A DNA stretch of 64,000 bases from Anisus vortex. Lineage: Eukaryota > Mollusca > Gastropoda > Planorbidae. Numbering within the stretch: the stretch's first letter is position 1; each line of letters starts with the position of its first letter. The notes under the pieces were generated by a model that was not told where the DNA came from, did no database searches, and worked only from the letters and a program-made list of their open reading frames with translations. A program made the translations under genes and the position numbers. This document shows, piece after piece, positions 10,449 through 25,400 of the stretch. The stretch lies in NCBI GenBank assembly GCA_949126835.1, contig OX421499.1, positions 31,350,690-31,414,689 of the forward strand. Direction: 5' to 3'.

Positions 10449-13400
10449 GTAAGTAAGTTAGCCCACGAGTTTTTTGGAAATTTCTTTCAATTTAATATAT
10501 TTTATATAATATAAGATTTATTTTTTATAAAAATAAATAGTAATAGTTTAATAGTAATAGGCCTACTAAGTACTAACTAACTACTACTACTACTAGATCT
10601 ATTCTCTATTCGATTTAACTTGATTCGAATTTCAATTCAATGAATTTGTGTTGATTTTGATTTTATGCATCAACAAAATAGTCAATAGTGACTCAATAGT
10701 TCACTCAATAGGCATACTGATGATACTCATAGCCCGACTCATTCATAGGTCTATAGTCTATATAGTACCTATCTATATCATATAATCATATTCATATGAC
10801 CATGACTATAGTAATATAGTATATATGAATATGATTATATCTTATAAATTATAAGCTAACTATAAGATAGGCCTAGCGGCCTAGCCTATAAATATAGCCT
10901 AGGTAGCCTAGGGCTAGGGCCTAGACTATACATCACAAATCTCTTAGTCTTATTTAATTATTATAATTAGTCTATAAAGTCTATTAGTTAGACATATTAT
11001 ATTATTTGCATCTTTTGAATGGTATGGGACTCATCAACTAAAGAGAACATATTAAAAAATTATAACAAATTGAAATTCAGAAAAGAGCAGTGCAAGGTTC
11101 ATTACTGGCAAATATTCACAACTGACAAGAGTATCACCAATAGTTAAATCACTAAACCTAGAAACACTAGAGGACAGAAGGGCAAAGAGTAAAGTAGTAA
11201 TAATTCATAAGGCATAAATTATAATTTAGAAATACAACACAAAAACAATGCTCAGATAAGCAAAGGACTATTACTATGACTGTAAGACTATAACACTTTC
11301 CTTAAAATATCTATTATCCCTTATGCAAGACCAAATGCATATGGCATATAATATAAAAGTTATAAAAGTTCCTCTTTCTTCTCGAGTGGCATCCGAGCAT
11401 GAAATGGGTTGCCTAAACAAACCATGAAAACCAGTAACTTAACATCATTTAAACACTAATAGAAATGCAGGACTAGACTCTAACCATGAATGTGTGTAGG
11501 ACACAATAATCTTCTTTATAGAAGGAGCGTCTGTAATGTATATACTTTTTTTATGTAGGCATAATATACTGTATATACTCGCGTATAAGTCATCGCGCCG
11601 GTGGATAAGTTGCACCCCTAGTTTAAGTTTTTTTCTTATATGTTCTCATTGACCCGCGCATAAGTTGCACCCCAACTTCCAGGGGTTACTCTGCCTTTTA
11701 ACTTTTAAAAAATGCATTCCTTTTAAACATAAAAGTTGCTAAATATTCACCCTAATTTGGAAACTTTCCTTAAAAAATGGTGTCAATCGTGCATAAGGCA
11801 AACATAATCAAATACAGGCAGGGCTACATTTATTTTAAACAACTGATCAATAATTTTAAGCCTACAGACATTAGTGATAAGGGAAAGTACGAGGTGTCTG
11901 TTTCTCCATCTTTGTCCCTACTCAAGTTCTATCTCTATTGTCATACTATAGTGGGTCGACACAAAAAAATCCTTTTGAAGTGCGTCATTAGACTGAACGT
12001 CACCTAGACTGTGTGGCGCCGGTATTATACAAGTGACATAATTACCATTAAATTAACATTGTTTGTATTGATTTCAAGCGCAACTGCATGACTGACAATA
12101 AGCTTTTTTTTTTTTGCAACTCATACATGCAACCACTGAAAAATAAAACACACTATTTACATTTCACACATCGGCCCATCATAGTTTTGGAAACATTGCT
12201 TAGAAATGGCGCGGTTTTATCGGAATGCTAAAGACTGCCTTATTAGTTCCCTATAGCCTATAAGCCTAGGCCATAGGTCCTAAATATAATGCATTTTAAG
12301 CTACTAGTCTACAAGCTTATAGGCCTACCTACATTATAGGCCTGGACAGGCTTTCACACATTTACTATTCTTTCCGTACTGTAATTTGTGTTCAATCAGC
12401 CTACCAAAAAATGCCGCCTTTAAACTTACGCTTCATTTCGGCAATACTAAATCGGCCAAAAAGTTCAAAAGAAAAGGGGGGAAAAACCTAAAATATTTGT
12501 CCATTTCAATTTCAGTTACATAAAAATAATAATATTTACACATACGAAAGTTTTCTAAATGTAAAATGCAGGGCTACGCATATCCCAGTAATTCTTCATC
12601 ACTACAATCAACTATAGGGGTTGTGTAGGAAACTTTATGACAGAGTAGTGATGTTTTTGGAACTTTTAAAAACAGTGTCGAGTGTATAAGTCACACCTTT
12701 ACTTTTTGTAAAAAATTTTGGTAAAGAAAGTGCAACTTATATGTGAGTATATATGGTAGGATAGGCAATACAGTATATCCCCACCTAATCGCAGCCCCGC
12801 ATTTTCGTGGGTTTGGCTCTTAACCCTGTCGCATTGTCTTCCCAGTATATTGAGCTAGCGTCTTAACATCATAAAAACAATGCCCGGTAAACCAAGTTTT
12901 TGTAGGTCATAGAACTAAAAGCGCTTTTTGAGGGTATGTCATTATCATTACTACATTAGTGAAATACATAACTGCATGCAATATTACTACATTATTACTG
13001 TATTAATGAGTAAGAGTGTGTTTAGATAGTGTTTGGGCAGCATTTAGTATTGTATATAATCTCATACATAGGCGTTTTAAAACTGCATCCAATATTCTCG
13101 TTTTTCACTTTTTGAGGGGAGGTAAAGAACCTAACCGAGGGTATACTGTATAGGCCTGCAATTTATGATTTATAGATTCAGTTTTAGTTATTATAATCAA
13201 CTTCAGTGTTACTTTAGGCTTAGGACCGGTGTCAGTGACATCATTTAGTATTATTGACTTTACTCAAGTCCTGAGACCTGAATTTCTTGAGTTTAGTAAG
13301 TAAGCCCAATTATCTCTAAAATGTATAACTCTATAACATAACTAGCTTGATAAGTCACATAGTTAGGCGAACGCTTTTTTATTTATTAAATAGGCTCTAC

Positions 13401-16400
13401 TCTTTCCAAAAAAGGAATCCGATTCTATATTCAATCAATCTGTGACGATGTGTCACTTAAAATAAAATGATTATATATAAAAAAACTCAGGGAATTCAGG
13501 CCTACTCGGCCACAGATACAAATTCAGGATTAAGAAAGTTTGGGGGAAATGACTTGGTTATGTGAATATCTTATCTTTACTTGACACCCTAATTGTTTTT
13601 TAAGTAATTTAAATGATATAATGCATTATAGCATTTTTTTTTTGGTCATTCCAATGTAGGCCTACAGCCTAATGAAACTTTTCTTCTTTTTTTTTCAGCC
13701 ATGAAACTCAAAATACTCAATGGAAACATCCAGTTACTGGAAAAAAGAAAATTGTAAAAGGAGGTGTGATTAATGACTTTGTTTTGTTTTTACTTTCTTT
13801 TGTTTTGTTGTTTTTAATAATTTTAATTTTTTAAATTTCATTTTCATCCATATATTGAATTTCAAGAAATATAATACTATCAAAATAAATGTCTCTCATG
13901 CATATTTAATAATAATAATATTTGTATAGCGCTGCCAACAAACATAATGTAAGCTCAGAGCTTACCAACTTACTAAAAAAAAGTAACTAATATTACTATT
14001 TCTTATAGATTTGCCATATGGATGGGAAAAAAATATCACAGAGGATGGAACAATATTTTATGTTGAGTAAGTATTGGGACTAGCTTTTTAACTTCTAATA
14101 GATGATAATACAGATATAAATTAAATGGTATTGCTCGCATGCTAGATGCTGTTTTGAAGGTCCCAGTTTCAAATTCAGGTTAAAATGCAGGGATTCTGAT
14201 CTAGATGATGTCACTGAGTCTGCCCCATTCACCAAGCACCTGACAAAATTAGGAAAACTAGGCACTGTACTGGCCACACAAACTTCCTTTTATGTTGTGC
14301 TCAAAGGCCCTTATAAGCTCTGTTTTACAAGCTGTTATGCGCAAACAAATTTTTAAAGTATTCTTTACTTTTTTACTGTATAACTCTATTGTGATGTTGT
14401 GTTATCATCTACAGCTAAGGTCGTTTTATTTTTACATTATAGTCATGCCAATCAAAAAACCACCTACACAGACCCCAGACTTGCATTTGCAGAGGAAGTA
14501 AAAGATAATCCAATGGATTTTAGGCAAAAGTTTGATGGGAGTAGCACAGCTTTGCAAATTCTCCATGGAAGAGACCTGACCGGAAAGTATGCTTTGATAA
14601 CGGGTGCTAACTGTGGCATTGGTAGGTTGAGGAAAAGCCTTGTATACATGAAAAATAATTTGTTGGTTAAGTGCTTGTCATATCTGTACATGTTTGTCAT
14701 GATACAGCTTCAAGAATCATTAATACATCACTGGTTAACCTCACAATTCTTCCATTCTAAGTATTGATTAAAAGAATAATATAGGTTGATGTTTCTTCGT
14801 CACTTTCAAGAATACAGTGGATGCATCTGTGCAATTGTGTTCTTTTTTCTATTGCATGTGTGGTTGTCACTATCACTAAGAGAAGATTATTTAAGTCTGC
14901 TAGTGTGATGTGAAACTGGGCAGTTGGACGTGTTTGGTTTATTCACACTATTAATTGCCAGTGTGATCCATCATGAATGTTTCTGTTTTAGCATCGGAGC
15001 GAGACTTATGTCCATTTGAATAGGGTCATTGAATGGACCAAGTAATTAGAGTGTAACAAAGTGACAGAATACAGCTTTGTCCCATTTCAAATGGTTTGGT
15101 ATTATAGCTTGGTTTGGTTGATACTTTTATCTTGATACAACATGATAGCATGCCAAGTGTGGGATACATAGTTTGTAGTCTTGATGCAAATAGAGGCTAA
15201 CAGAGGCTGTAAGATCAAATGTTCATGTTACAAAAATAGCTTTTAAAAACATATTTGGTACACTTTTAAAATCTTTTGACTACCGCTGGTTTTTAATACA
15301 GTAATTTGCTGACTTTGCATATGTTTGCAATCTTTTTACGTTTTATGACGTTGATGTGACATCTTCATTCCATAGTTAATGTACAGACCCCACAATGTCA
15401 GTTTGACATCCTTGGTATCCTTAGGGTTAAACATCTAAGTTGTAACAAATATAGTTTGTAGATCTATTTATTTCAAATATTAGTTTAGTATATCATTGTT
15501 TAGTATGGAAAGCGATTATCTTTTCATCTCTTTTAAATTAGCTGTGTGTTACAATAGTGTAGCCTGTATATATATTAGTGCATAAAGTTTTTATTGTTGT
15601 CTACTATTATTTCTTATAAAAGGAATACTTTAGCTGTGCATCAAATTTGTTTGCTTAACCTAATTGATGTTAAATATAAATGAAGAAGAATTCTAACATG
15701 AATTCAATTGCAGGCACAAAACCACAGAGTTTAGAGTTGTCTTAAAATCTTATGTTTTATGATTATTTGTATAGAAATTTTTTTTCTAATGTTATACCCT
15801 TATTGTTTATTTGTTAGTTGTCTTTCCAATAGGTTTTACTTCTTTTTAAAGCAATTAGCTCCCTTTGATGGTGAGAAGAACATACATTTTTCTCTTTTAG
15901 ATTTTGCATGTATATCATTTTAAGACTATACCCTTTTTATGTACCTATCATTCACAGGTTTTGAAACAGCCAGATCTTTAGCCCTCCATGGGGCCACCGT
16001 TGTGATGGCCTGTAGAAATCTAGTGGCAGCCCATGAAGCTAGAGCCAAAATTCTGCAAGAGCAAGCCTCAGCAAGGGTTGAAGTACTGCATTTGGATCTC
16101 ACTTCATTGAAGAGTGTCAGGATGCTAGCTGAAGAGTATGAGGGAAAAGGATGGTAAGTTAATACTGACCAGTTTTTTTCAGAATGTAAAATATGGAAGT
16201 TTAAACCTAGTTTAACATTTTTTTAAACCTAACTTTAAAACTCAGAATTTGTTTTTTCTTTGTACTTTGATGTGTAAGGTATTTTTTAGTTCAGTTTTTA
16301 TCCTATTTTTATTTTGTTATTAAATAAATTTTGTATGAACTGATTGTGGGCGACCCCAAGTAAATAGCATGGCTCTAATAGGGTTGGATACTTTACACTT

Positions 16401-19400
16401 TACAGTCTGATTACGTGATTGTTTGCCTTTATGGTTGAAAAGACTGGTGCAGTAGCAACACTTCTCCACCCTTGGGACTTTAAGCTGGGGAAGTGTGTAA
16501 GCAACCAATAACTCTCCCATGCCAATGCAATTGGGACATCTCCTGTTGTGCATCAGAGTATCATTGCTCGGGTGAGAGCCCACGGAATCTTGGTGGAGAG
16601 AAAAGACTAGGCACAACAATACTACCCATCTCGCCAAGCCCTGTGTCTGGATGACCAGGCCTTTAGTCTAGCACAGGAGTCAGCAACCTTTTGATAATAA
16701 TGTGCCCAAGTAGGATTCATAATTAACTCAGCGTGCCAAAAGCCTAAAATGTATCCTATTCTAGCAATCAATTTCTTGTACAAATAGACTTTCATTGCCA
16801 TTTTGGAGATCTTCCACGTGCCATTGAAACTCGCTCTGCTTTCCAAGTCTGGCACACGTGCCGTAGGTTGCAGACCCCTGACCTAGCATGCATAGTACTG
16901 GGCAAGAGTGTAGTATTAAGTTAATAATCCAGGGAATTCTGTAAGAGGAGAGGGGAGTCTAGTGCGGCATGCCTTGGACAAGGTCTTGGAGCTAAGATGG
17001 CTTGACCCACCCCTTCTTACAATATTATACCCTGCACTTTTGAGTCATATAGCTCATCTGGTATAAGAGATATTTTAATACAATGCATTTGCAGCATAAT
17101 GTTAACATTTTCACTAGGATTGACCAACTTTGGTGTCTTTAGCCCAGGATCCCACTTTCTATTATCTCTACTGGTGACATTTCCACGTCAATACATACAT
17201 ATTAAATTAAAAACCTGCCAGAGTTTTAAAACAGAAAATAAATCAAACTTCTTTTCAGCGTTTTCTTACTTCATCAGAAATGTTTACATTTATTTCTGCA
17301 TTGCCAGGCCCCTTCATCTTCTCATCTTGAATGCCGGAGTGTTTGGAGCCGGCTACACCCTCACAGAAGACAACTTAGAAATGACATTCCAGGTGAATCA
17401 CCTGTCTCACTTTTACCTGACCAAGCTGTTAGTGAACACCCTGATGCGGTCAGCACCAGCGAGAGTTGTGGTTGTGTCCAGCGAGTCCCACAGGTCAGTA
17501 GGAATATCATTGATGCAACTTCTTGGAATGGTATGGAAGCAAATCATGATTTATAGTCTTAGGTATACTATTCCAGCTAATTCACAAATGTATAAATTGT
17601 TGAAAAAAAAATTCAAAATCAAGCTATTAAATGGAAAGCTATGTTGCATAAATTTACAATGTTTATGTAAGGCAAGTGTTTCTGAGAAAACCAACAAATA
17701 AAACAGTACCAACTTTCAACACTTAAACATCTCAATCAATGCAGCAATATTAACCCTATTAGTAAACAATAGCCCATTACCAAGCAATTGTATAAATGCA
17801 TTGATAATTAGTCAACACAAGTGTTGTTAAATTAATAAATATAAACAGAAACATTAATTTAGTGGATTTTTCAATAATTTAATCTTCAGAAGACAATTAG
17901 TTCATGAAATAGTGTTAAAAAAACACTTTCCAAAGTATTTTTTTAGAAGCAATTTTAGTATGAAAATTTCACAGATGTAAGTTAATTCAATTTAAAAAAT
18001 CAATCGAAAGCTCAACTATTTACTTGGACTTTTTTTTCACATTATTTTGCTCTGAGTGAAAAATCAGTTTTGCCTTCTTCTATACCGGTTCATGGGACAT
18101 CATGTTGGTTCACATTCTAAAAAACATCAAATAAAAATGTACCTATCGTGAGAAAAATGTGTAGTACTTGGTAGAATATAAATGAATAATAAATGTGATT
18201 AAAACTTAAATATATCATCTGTAGACTGCCATAAGTAATTAGCTACTATTGTTCAAAGAAAGAAAATTATCAAGCATGTGATATTAAAGTTATAATATTA
18301 AAAGTAGCAATTTTCATTTTAAATCAAGAATTACAATGCTGAATATCTTTGAATATCTAGTTTTCATAAAATTGGGAAACTTTGATGATATATCTTTGCC
18401 CTATGCACAAAATTCATCATTCTATTAGTTTTTATGCAGACGTTGCCCCTGCCCACAAGAAACTGTGGACCACTTCCTGCTTGAGTGCCCTGGGCTAACC
18501 GACCTCAGACCCACCTTTCTCCCCCCTCAACCTACCATTACCAACACACTATGTAGCAGTATTGAACAACTGAAAAAGACATGTAAATATGTTTGTCTGG
18601 CATTGACTGCAAAAGAGCAAACAGCTTTGCAGACTGGCTAATAGAAGAAGAAGAAGAAGAATACCAATTCAGAAATCATATTTAAAGTTGTTTTTATTAC
18701 ATATTATCAAGAATAATGTTATCTATATATAATGTAACAAGAAATTTAGTTTGATAACTAGTATCTAATATGTCATATCTTTGTATAATTCTTTATGTCC
18801 CTCCCTACCTTACTCAATAACACTGTCAATGATGCAGTACAAATCTTTGACCAAAAATGTTGATGTGAGATTTCATTGTTTACATGTGCAGTGAAGACAT
18901 TATTCAACAAAATAAGAAACAACAAACTCAAAGGCTGCATGTCAAATAAGATGTTACATTTTTTGTTCAGCATAAATTGCAAACCTCTCATTTTAAATTT
19001 GTAGTTTGCGTCACTAAAGCTTTACATCATGTGCCAGAATATATAGGAATTATTTCAACAAAACTATTTTCAAAACTATGGCTTTTGGCAAAATTGTGAA
19101 CATCTCTTTATTTAAATGTGCGATCGATTCTTTCAAGTTTCTGGTGTCTGAATTTTTTAAACCACTTTCCCAGTTCAATGTGCTAGGTTTAAAAATATTT
19201 TTGTGTTCTATTTAGTAGACCATTTGGTCTTTAAGACTAGTTAAGCTGGGCTCGCAGGTTTCAATGGCCAAAAAAGGGAATAGTATATTCCAATATCAGC
19301 CCAGCCAACTTTTTAGTCTTACCAGCTTGCAGTCAGGTTGCTATCTGAATAGATTCGAAGATAGATATGGAAACCTCCAGACAGAGGCCGGCTGGTCCTG

Positions 19401-22400
19401 CGGTTAGTTCAGCGGCCTGGCTCCGACTGATCCCTGTCACCCTGCAGGAGTTTTGGGCCTAGTGTACGTAATAATCTTCTATCTAGAACATATAAGACCT
19501 GTGGAGAGAATTCCGGCATCATAAAAATCTAACAAAGTGACATCCATAGTGGCTATCTATTGTTCTGTCCCTAGTTTGCGACACCTGATAGCAAATATGG
19601 ATAATAATACAACAATCAATAATATTAACATAAAATAATATAATTCATGAATAACATATTTGTTTTAAGTCTCATCTGTGAAAATTGTTTTTTCAAATGT
19701 TTGCATTTTCTATTTTCCCTCAGGTTCAGTGATTTGAAAGAGTCCAACATGAGCCAAGACAAACTCTCTCCAAAGCTGAACCATTTCTGGCACATGGGTG
19801 CCTACAATAACTCCAAGCTTTGCAATGTTCTGTTTGCCAGTGAGCTCAACTACAGGCTGTCTCCCCATGGCATTGTTGCCAACTCTGTCCATCCTGGCAA
19901 CATGATGAGCTCCAGTATCACTCGCTATTGGTGGCTCTACAGGCTTCTCTTTACACTTGTCAGACCATTTACTAAATCCATGGTAAGACTTTGTCATTAC
20001 ATCTTATCTTATATATTACAGACGCTCCTCTTGAGGGAGCTATCATCTCCTACCAAGCGCGTCCCCAGGTGGCGGATAGGGGAATGACCTTTAGATATAA
20101 GGGTTAGCCGTGAATACTGAATAAGCGGCCGCGGACCAACTGGTTTGCTGTCATGGAGGGTGAGGTGGGGTATCCCGTGGTAAGGATACTCTTTAAAAAA
20201 ATGCCTTATAAATCCAAAGAAATGACTGCAAAAAGCGAACATAGAGCGCTCAAACTCTAAACCCGGACAGATGAGGCTGTTAGCTAGGGATAGCAATCAT
20301 CTAGGAGAGAAAACTCCAAAAATAAATCAACTGCTGCCTTGCAGACGATCTTGGTTGATCAAAGGCTATGGAAGCACATCCAGAAAGAAAATCAGGCTGA
20401 AGTCGGAGTCCACGGGCCAACTGGCGCAAAACACGTCGGCACGCAAACCTCAAAATGATGGAGGAAACAGATAATAGTACATTGTTACGAGTAGATTTAT
20501 TTCCATATTATATTGGTTTTGTTATTATTAACTAAAGTTAAAATGAAATAATCTTAAACCCGAAATGTTTCCGTGTTAGGAATAAAACATGCATATGTCT
20601 AGACACTACGTCATAGCGATAAAATACGTCATATGCACGAGGGTGGAATACCGTTTAGTTTAGTTCTAGTTTGGGCGCTAATGTGTGAGGACTGTTTTTG
20701 ACCACTTTCTTAAAGATAGGATTACAGCTTAACTCATTATAGAAGAATCTCAACTGATTAAGTTTCATTATATAATACTGGTACATGTCTTCTGTGGTAT
20801 TGTTATATTTTATCATCTCAACTTGTTGGAATAAAATTGTGTTCAATTTCAAACAGGATTGTGGATTTCCTATATAGTAAGGTACAGTTTATCTAAATCA
20901 CTTTATACACAAAAGATTCATATCGCGACGAGTCAAATAAACATCAAATCTAATTCAATAACATCAATATAAATTCTTATACAACCTTGTGAGATCCAAG
21001 ATGGATATGAATCAAAATAATATATAATAATACATTACTAAAAATATCATCTAACGTCAGTAGCTGATTTCGCACGTGACAAAAGATTGGGGGCTCAAGT
21101 CCTGGATCTAAAGTTTGTATGTATAAGAAATTAAGAATATACAACTGTTTTAGTGAAAACGATTTACAACAAATATTTATTCAAATTCTGTCTACGTGGG
21201 AGGCACTGTCTGTGTTCGGACATACTGTTTTCAGCTTTGTACACAATCATCTTAAAATTTATCTTCTACAAATATTAAGTGGTGTAAAAATATTTCAAAG
21301 GACTTTATGAAAGGTAAAGTTGAAATTTTTTATCTTCTTTTTACGTCATTAATATAAAACATGGCGGAAGCTAATCTTACGTTGGAGCAATTGAATATTT
21401 TTGCTATCACGTCAGAACAGTTAACTAGCATGTCACTAACCCAGTTAAAAGAGATGGCAAATTCTCTGGGAATAGCCATTACTGAAGTTACACCAGTAAG
21501 GAGTAAATTGATTCAAGATATTAAGGAATGTTTGAAAAGACATGGTGCAATGCTTGAAGAAAATACTATGAATAATGAAGAATCAGTGGTTCTCAATGTA
21601 TCAGAAACCCTGAAAACAGACATAGATAACCATGAATTTAAAATGAATGGAAATGAACTAAGTGCAGACATGAAATTCCAGTTAGAAATGAGGAAGTTAG
21701 AAATTCAAGTACAATTGGAAGGTAAAAGAATAGAAGTACAATTGGAAGGTAAAAGAATAGAAGTACAATTAGAAGGTAAAAGAATAGAAGCAGAGAAAGA
21801 GAAAAGATTGGGGGAATTGGAAAAAGAAAGAATCGCTAGTAATGAAAGGATTGAATTGGCAAAGTCTCGTTCGTCAACTCATACGATTCAGGAAACAAAT
21901 AATGTAGAACTATATAAGTTTAAAAAGCATGTCCCAAGCATGGAGAACATAGAGATTGATGAGTTCTTTATGGTCTTCGAAAGAAACTCGATCGATTATA
22001 AATTTCCTGAAGATAAGAAAGCAGTACTTTTACGTTCAGCTCTAACAAAAGGCAAGGCTCTAGATGTTGTATTGAATTTGACTCCAGAGGAATGCAATGA
22101 TTATGAACTAATAAAGAACAGAGTACTATTGAGTTATGTTCTAACTCCAGAAAAGTATCGAAAGTTATATCGTGAGTACAAGAAGGAACCAGAAGTTTCA
22201 CATGTTGACTTCCTGAGATTAGAGAAAAAGTATCTTGACCGATGGTTACGTTCTAAGAATGTGAATAAAGATTATGAAAAACTATATAATCTCATACTGA
22301 TGGAGGATTTTACTGAGAAGATTCGCACTGATATAAAAGTTCATTTGGCTGATCGTGGTATTGAAATAGCAGAACAAGCAGCAGTAAAAGCCGATGAATA

Positions 22401-25400
22401 CGTCATTATTCACCCGCATAGCCATTATTTTCAAAATGACAGAACAAGTTTGAGGACTCAAAACAGTAATACAGAGAGGAAGTTAAGATCGACAGAGGAT
22501 AAAAGTAAACAAAAAGCCGATAAACAAGAGAATTCAAGTTTTGTACAAAAGAGAATTACCTGTACATTCTGTAAGAAAGATGGACATATAAAAGAGAATT
22601 GTTGGAGTCTACATAAAGAGAAAAGACCCATTAAAAACAAGAACAACGTGGTTTTATCACACATCGCCGTACAAACTGAAACTCACATAAATAAAACTGC
22701 CCACAAAAGAATTAAAGCTGATAGAAAGACATTTGATGTTAGTCATGAGGAGATGGCGAAACACGCATGTCCAAGTTGCTCAAAGTCGGAAAAAGTCTTT
22801 GAAATGAAGACCGAGGCTATTGAACATTCTAGTTTCAACTCCAAAGGGAGTGTGACAGATGAGCAATCAGTAAATAAAACGTTTACTTATGGAGGCAGTA
22901 GTGTAGCAAGAAACTCAGTAGGCAGAGAACTACCCGAGTGCATGCTATCGGATGTTAGCGAGGGCTATGTGTCACCTATAGATAATCAAGCTAGAGAACG
23001 GAAGATTAAAATTCTACGTGACTCCGGTGCTGATATATCTCTACTGTTGAAGAATACTGTACCAACGTCGAAATTGACTCATACAGGCCAGTATGCCTTG
23101 ATCAGTACTATGGCTGGAACACTTACGGCACCGTTACATCGTATACAGTTGAAGAGTAATTACTTCACTGGATCTGTTATTGTTGGGATAGTGAAGAAAT
23201 TTCCCTACAGAGGCATTTCATTACTTTTAGGAAGTGACATTGCCAAAAATCAGGTACATCCTGTACTTAAAGAAACCAAAGACTCTGTTCAGTGTAGGAA
23301 TACTGAAAATTCAGTATGTGTTATCACCAGAGCTATGGAGAAACAGCAGATGACTAATGAATCGACAAAGAAACCAGAACCAACACCAGAGATTGACTTA
23401 CAAGCAACCTTCATGGCGGATGTTCTAGGTGGTCACTCAAGTCATACTGATCAAAATAATTTGTCGCCTAGACAACTACTCATTCTTGCTCAAGGCAAAG
23501 ATCCAGAGATTGGGAAGCTAAAAGAGGAAGCAAAGAATGAAGGAGAGTTAGAAACAATGGCCGCAGGTTATTACCTGAGGGACGAGTTGTTGATGAGGAA
23601 ATGGAGAGGGAAAGAAAACGACGATGAAACATGCAGCGAAGTACATCAAATCGTGGTACCCAATGTTTACCGCAAGGACATACTACATATGGCCCATGAT
23701 TCACCGTATGCTGGTCACCTAGGGATACAGAAAACCTTCGACAGGATTCTTCCATATTTCTTCTGGCCTGGCCTACGTCGTGACGTCACATCGTTTTGCA
23801 GATCATGTCATGTCTGCCAGATGGTCGGCAAGCCGAATCAAACCATTCCGGTAGCTCCTCTACGACCCATACCAGCATTCTCAGAACCCTTCAGTCACAT
23901 CATTATAGACTGCGTCGGTCCGTTGCCTAAAACTAAGGCTGGCCACCAGTATCTGTTCACTATTATGTGTTCGGCAACGAGATTTCCAGAGGCTATTCCT
24001 CTACGTAGCATCAATGCCGACAAAATCTCTGATGCACTTATCGGATTCTTCACCCGATATGGTCTTCCGAAAACCGTGCAGTCAGATCAAGGTTCAAATT
24101 TCACATCGAAGTTATTTCGCCAAGTCTTAGAACGGCTGGGTATTCGTCATGCAGTATCGAGTGCATATCATCCACAGAGTCAAGGCGCACTGGAACGATA
24201 CCACCAAACATTGAAAAACATGCTCCGTACTTTCTGTTTCGAGCATAACGACGACTGGGATCGTGGTATTCCCTTCGCACTCTTCGCAACCAGAGAGGCT
24301 GTACAAGAATCTCTTGGTTTCAGTCCCTTTGAACTGGTATTCGGACACACAGTTCGTGGACCACTAAAGCTGTTACAAGAGACATGGTTGTCATCCACTG
24401 AAGACACTGGTCTACTGACATACGTGGAAAATTTTAAAAATAGACTGTATAATGCATTAAAAGTTGTCAGATCTAATCTTTTGCAGGCACAAGACAAGAT
24501 GAAGGTCTATTATGACGTCAACGCAAGAACCCGTATCTTCCAACCTGGTGATAAAGTTCTCATGCTGACGCCACTGTCTGGTCAACCCCTGAGTGCCAAG
24601 TTTACAGGACCCTATGAGGTTATGGCTAAGCTTAGTGAGGTTAACTATCTTGTAAAGACCCCTGATAGACGGAAATCGCAACGAGTGTGCCATATCAATA
24701 TGTTGAAACCATACATTACCAGAAAAGAACAAAAAGTTGTTGCCTCGGTAAACACTGTTATTAAAGTCGGGAATAATTCACCCGAAATTGAGCGTGAAGT
24801 GGCAGAAAGCAAACTGCAAAATACAAAGGCTCTAAAAAACCTAAATGAAAAATTGGCACATTTACCTGATTGCGAACAATCCGCTATCAAAGGTCTAATT
24901 AATGAAAATATCCATTTATTTGGAGATGTACCTAGTAGAACTAGTGTAGTTAAGCATGATGTTATTTTAAATGAAAATACTAAAGCTATTAAACAACATC
25001 CATACAGGTCAAATCCTACCCAGTTAGAATGCATCCGTAAAGAGGTTCACTACATGCTTGACAATGACATTATTACACCTAGTAGTAGTGACTGGTCTTC
25101 CCCTTGCGTATTGGTACCTAAAGCCGATGGATCCATGAGGTTTTGTGTGGACTACCGTAAGGTAAACAAAGTGACAAAAACTGATTCCTATCCAATACCA
25201 AGAATCGACGATCTAATAGATCAAGTGAGTAATGCTAACTTTGTGACGAAAATTGACCTATTGACGGCGTATTTTCAGATTCCACTGACGGAGAGGGCTC
25301 AGGAGATATCATCGTTTGTAACCCCTGACGGACTGTACAAATTTAAGGTCATGCCCTTTGGTATGGTTAATGCACCCTCTACTTTTCAACGGTTAATAAA

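Larger units (their letters stand above)
17494..19723. other. WWOX intron 6
   Basis: AT-rich. Contains the LINE 3' end at 18435-18661 and SINE-2 at 19385-19530; the rest is unremarkable. Confidence 0.5.

Noticed and set aside
14399..14767. 122-codon ORF as a separate gene
   Set aside because: It contains WWOX exon 4 with intron sequence on both sides.
17099..17701. 200-codon ORF as a single gene
   Set aside because: Only 17308-17493 is real (WWOX exon 6); the rest is intron read through.
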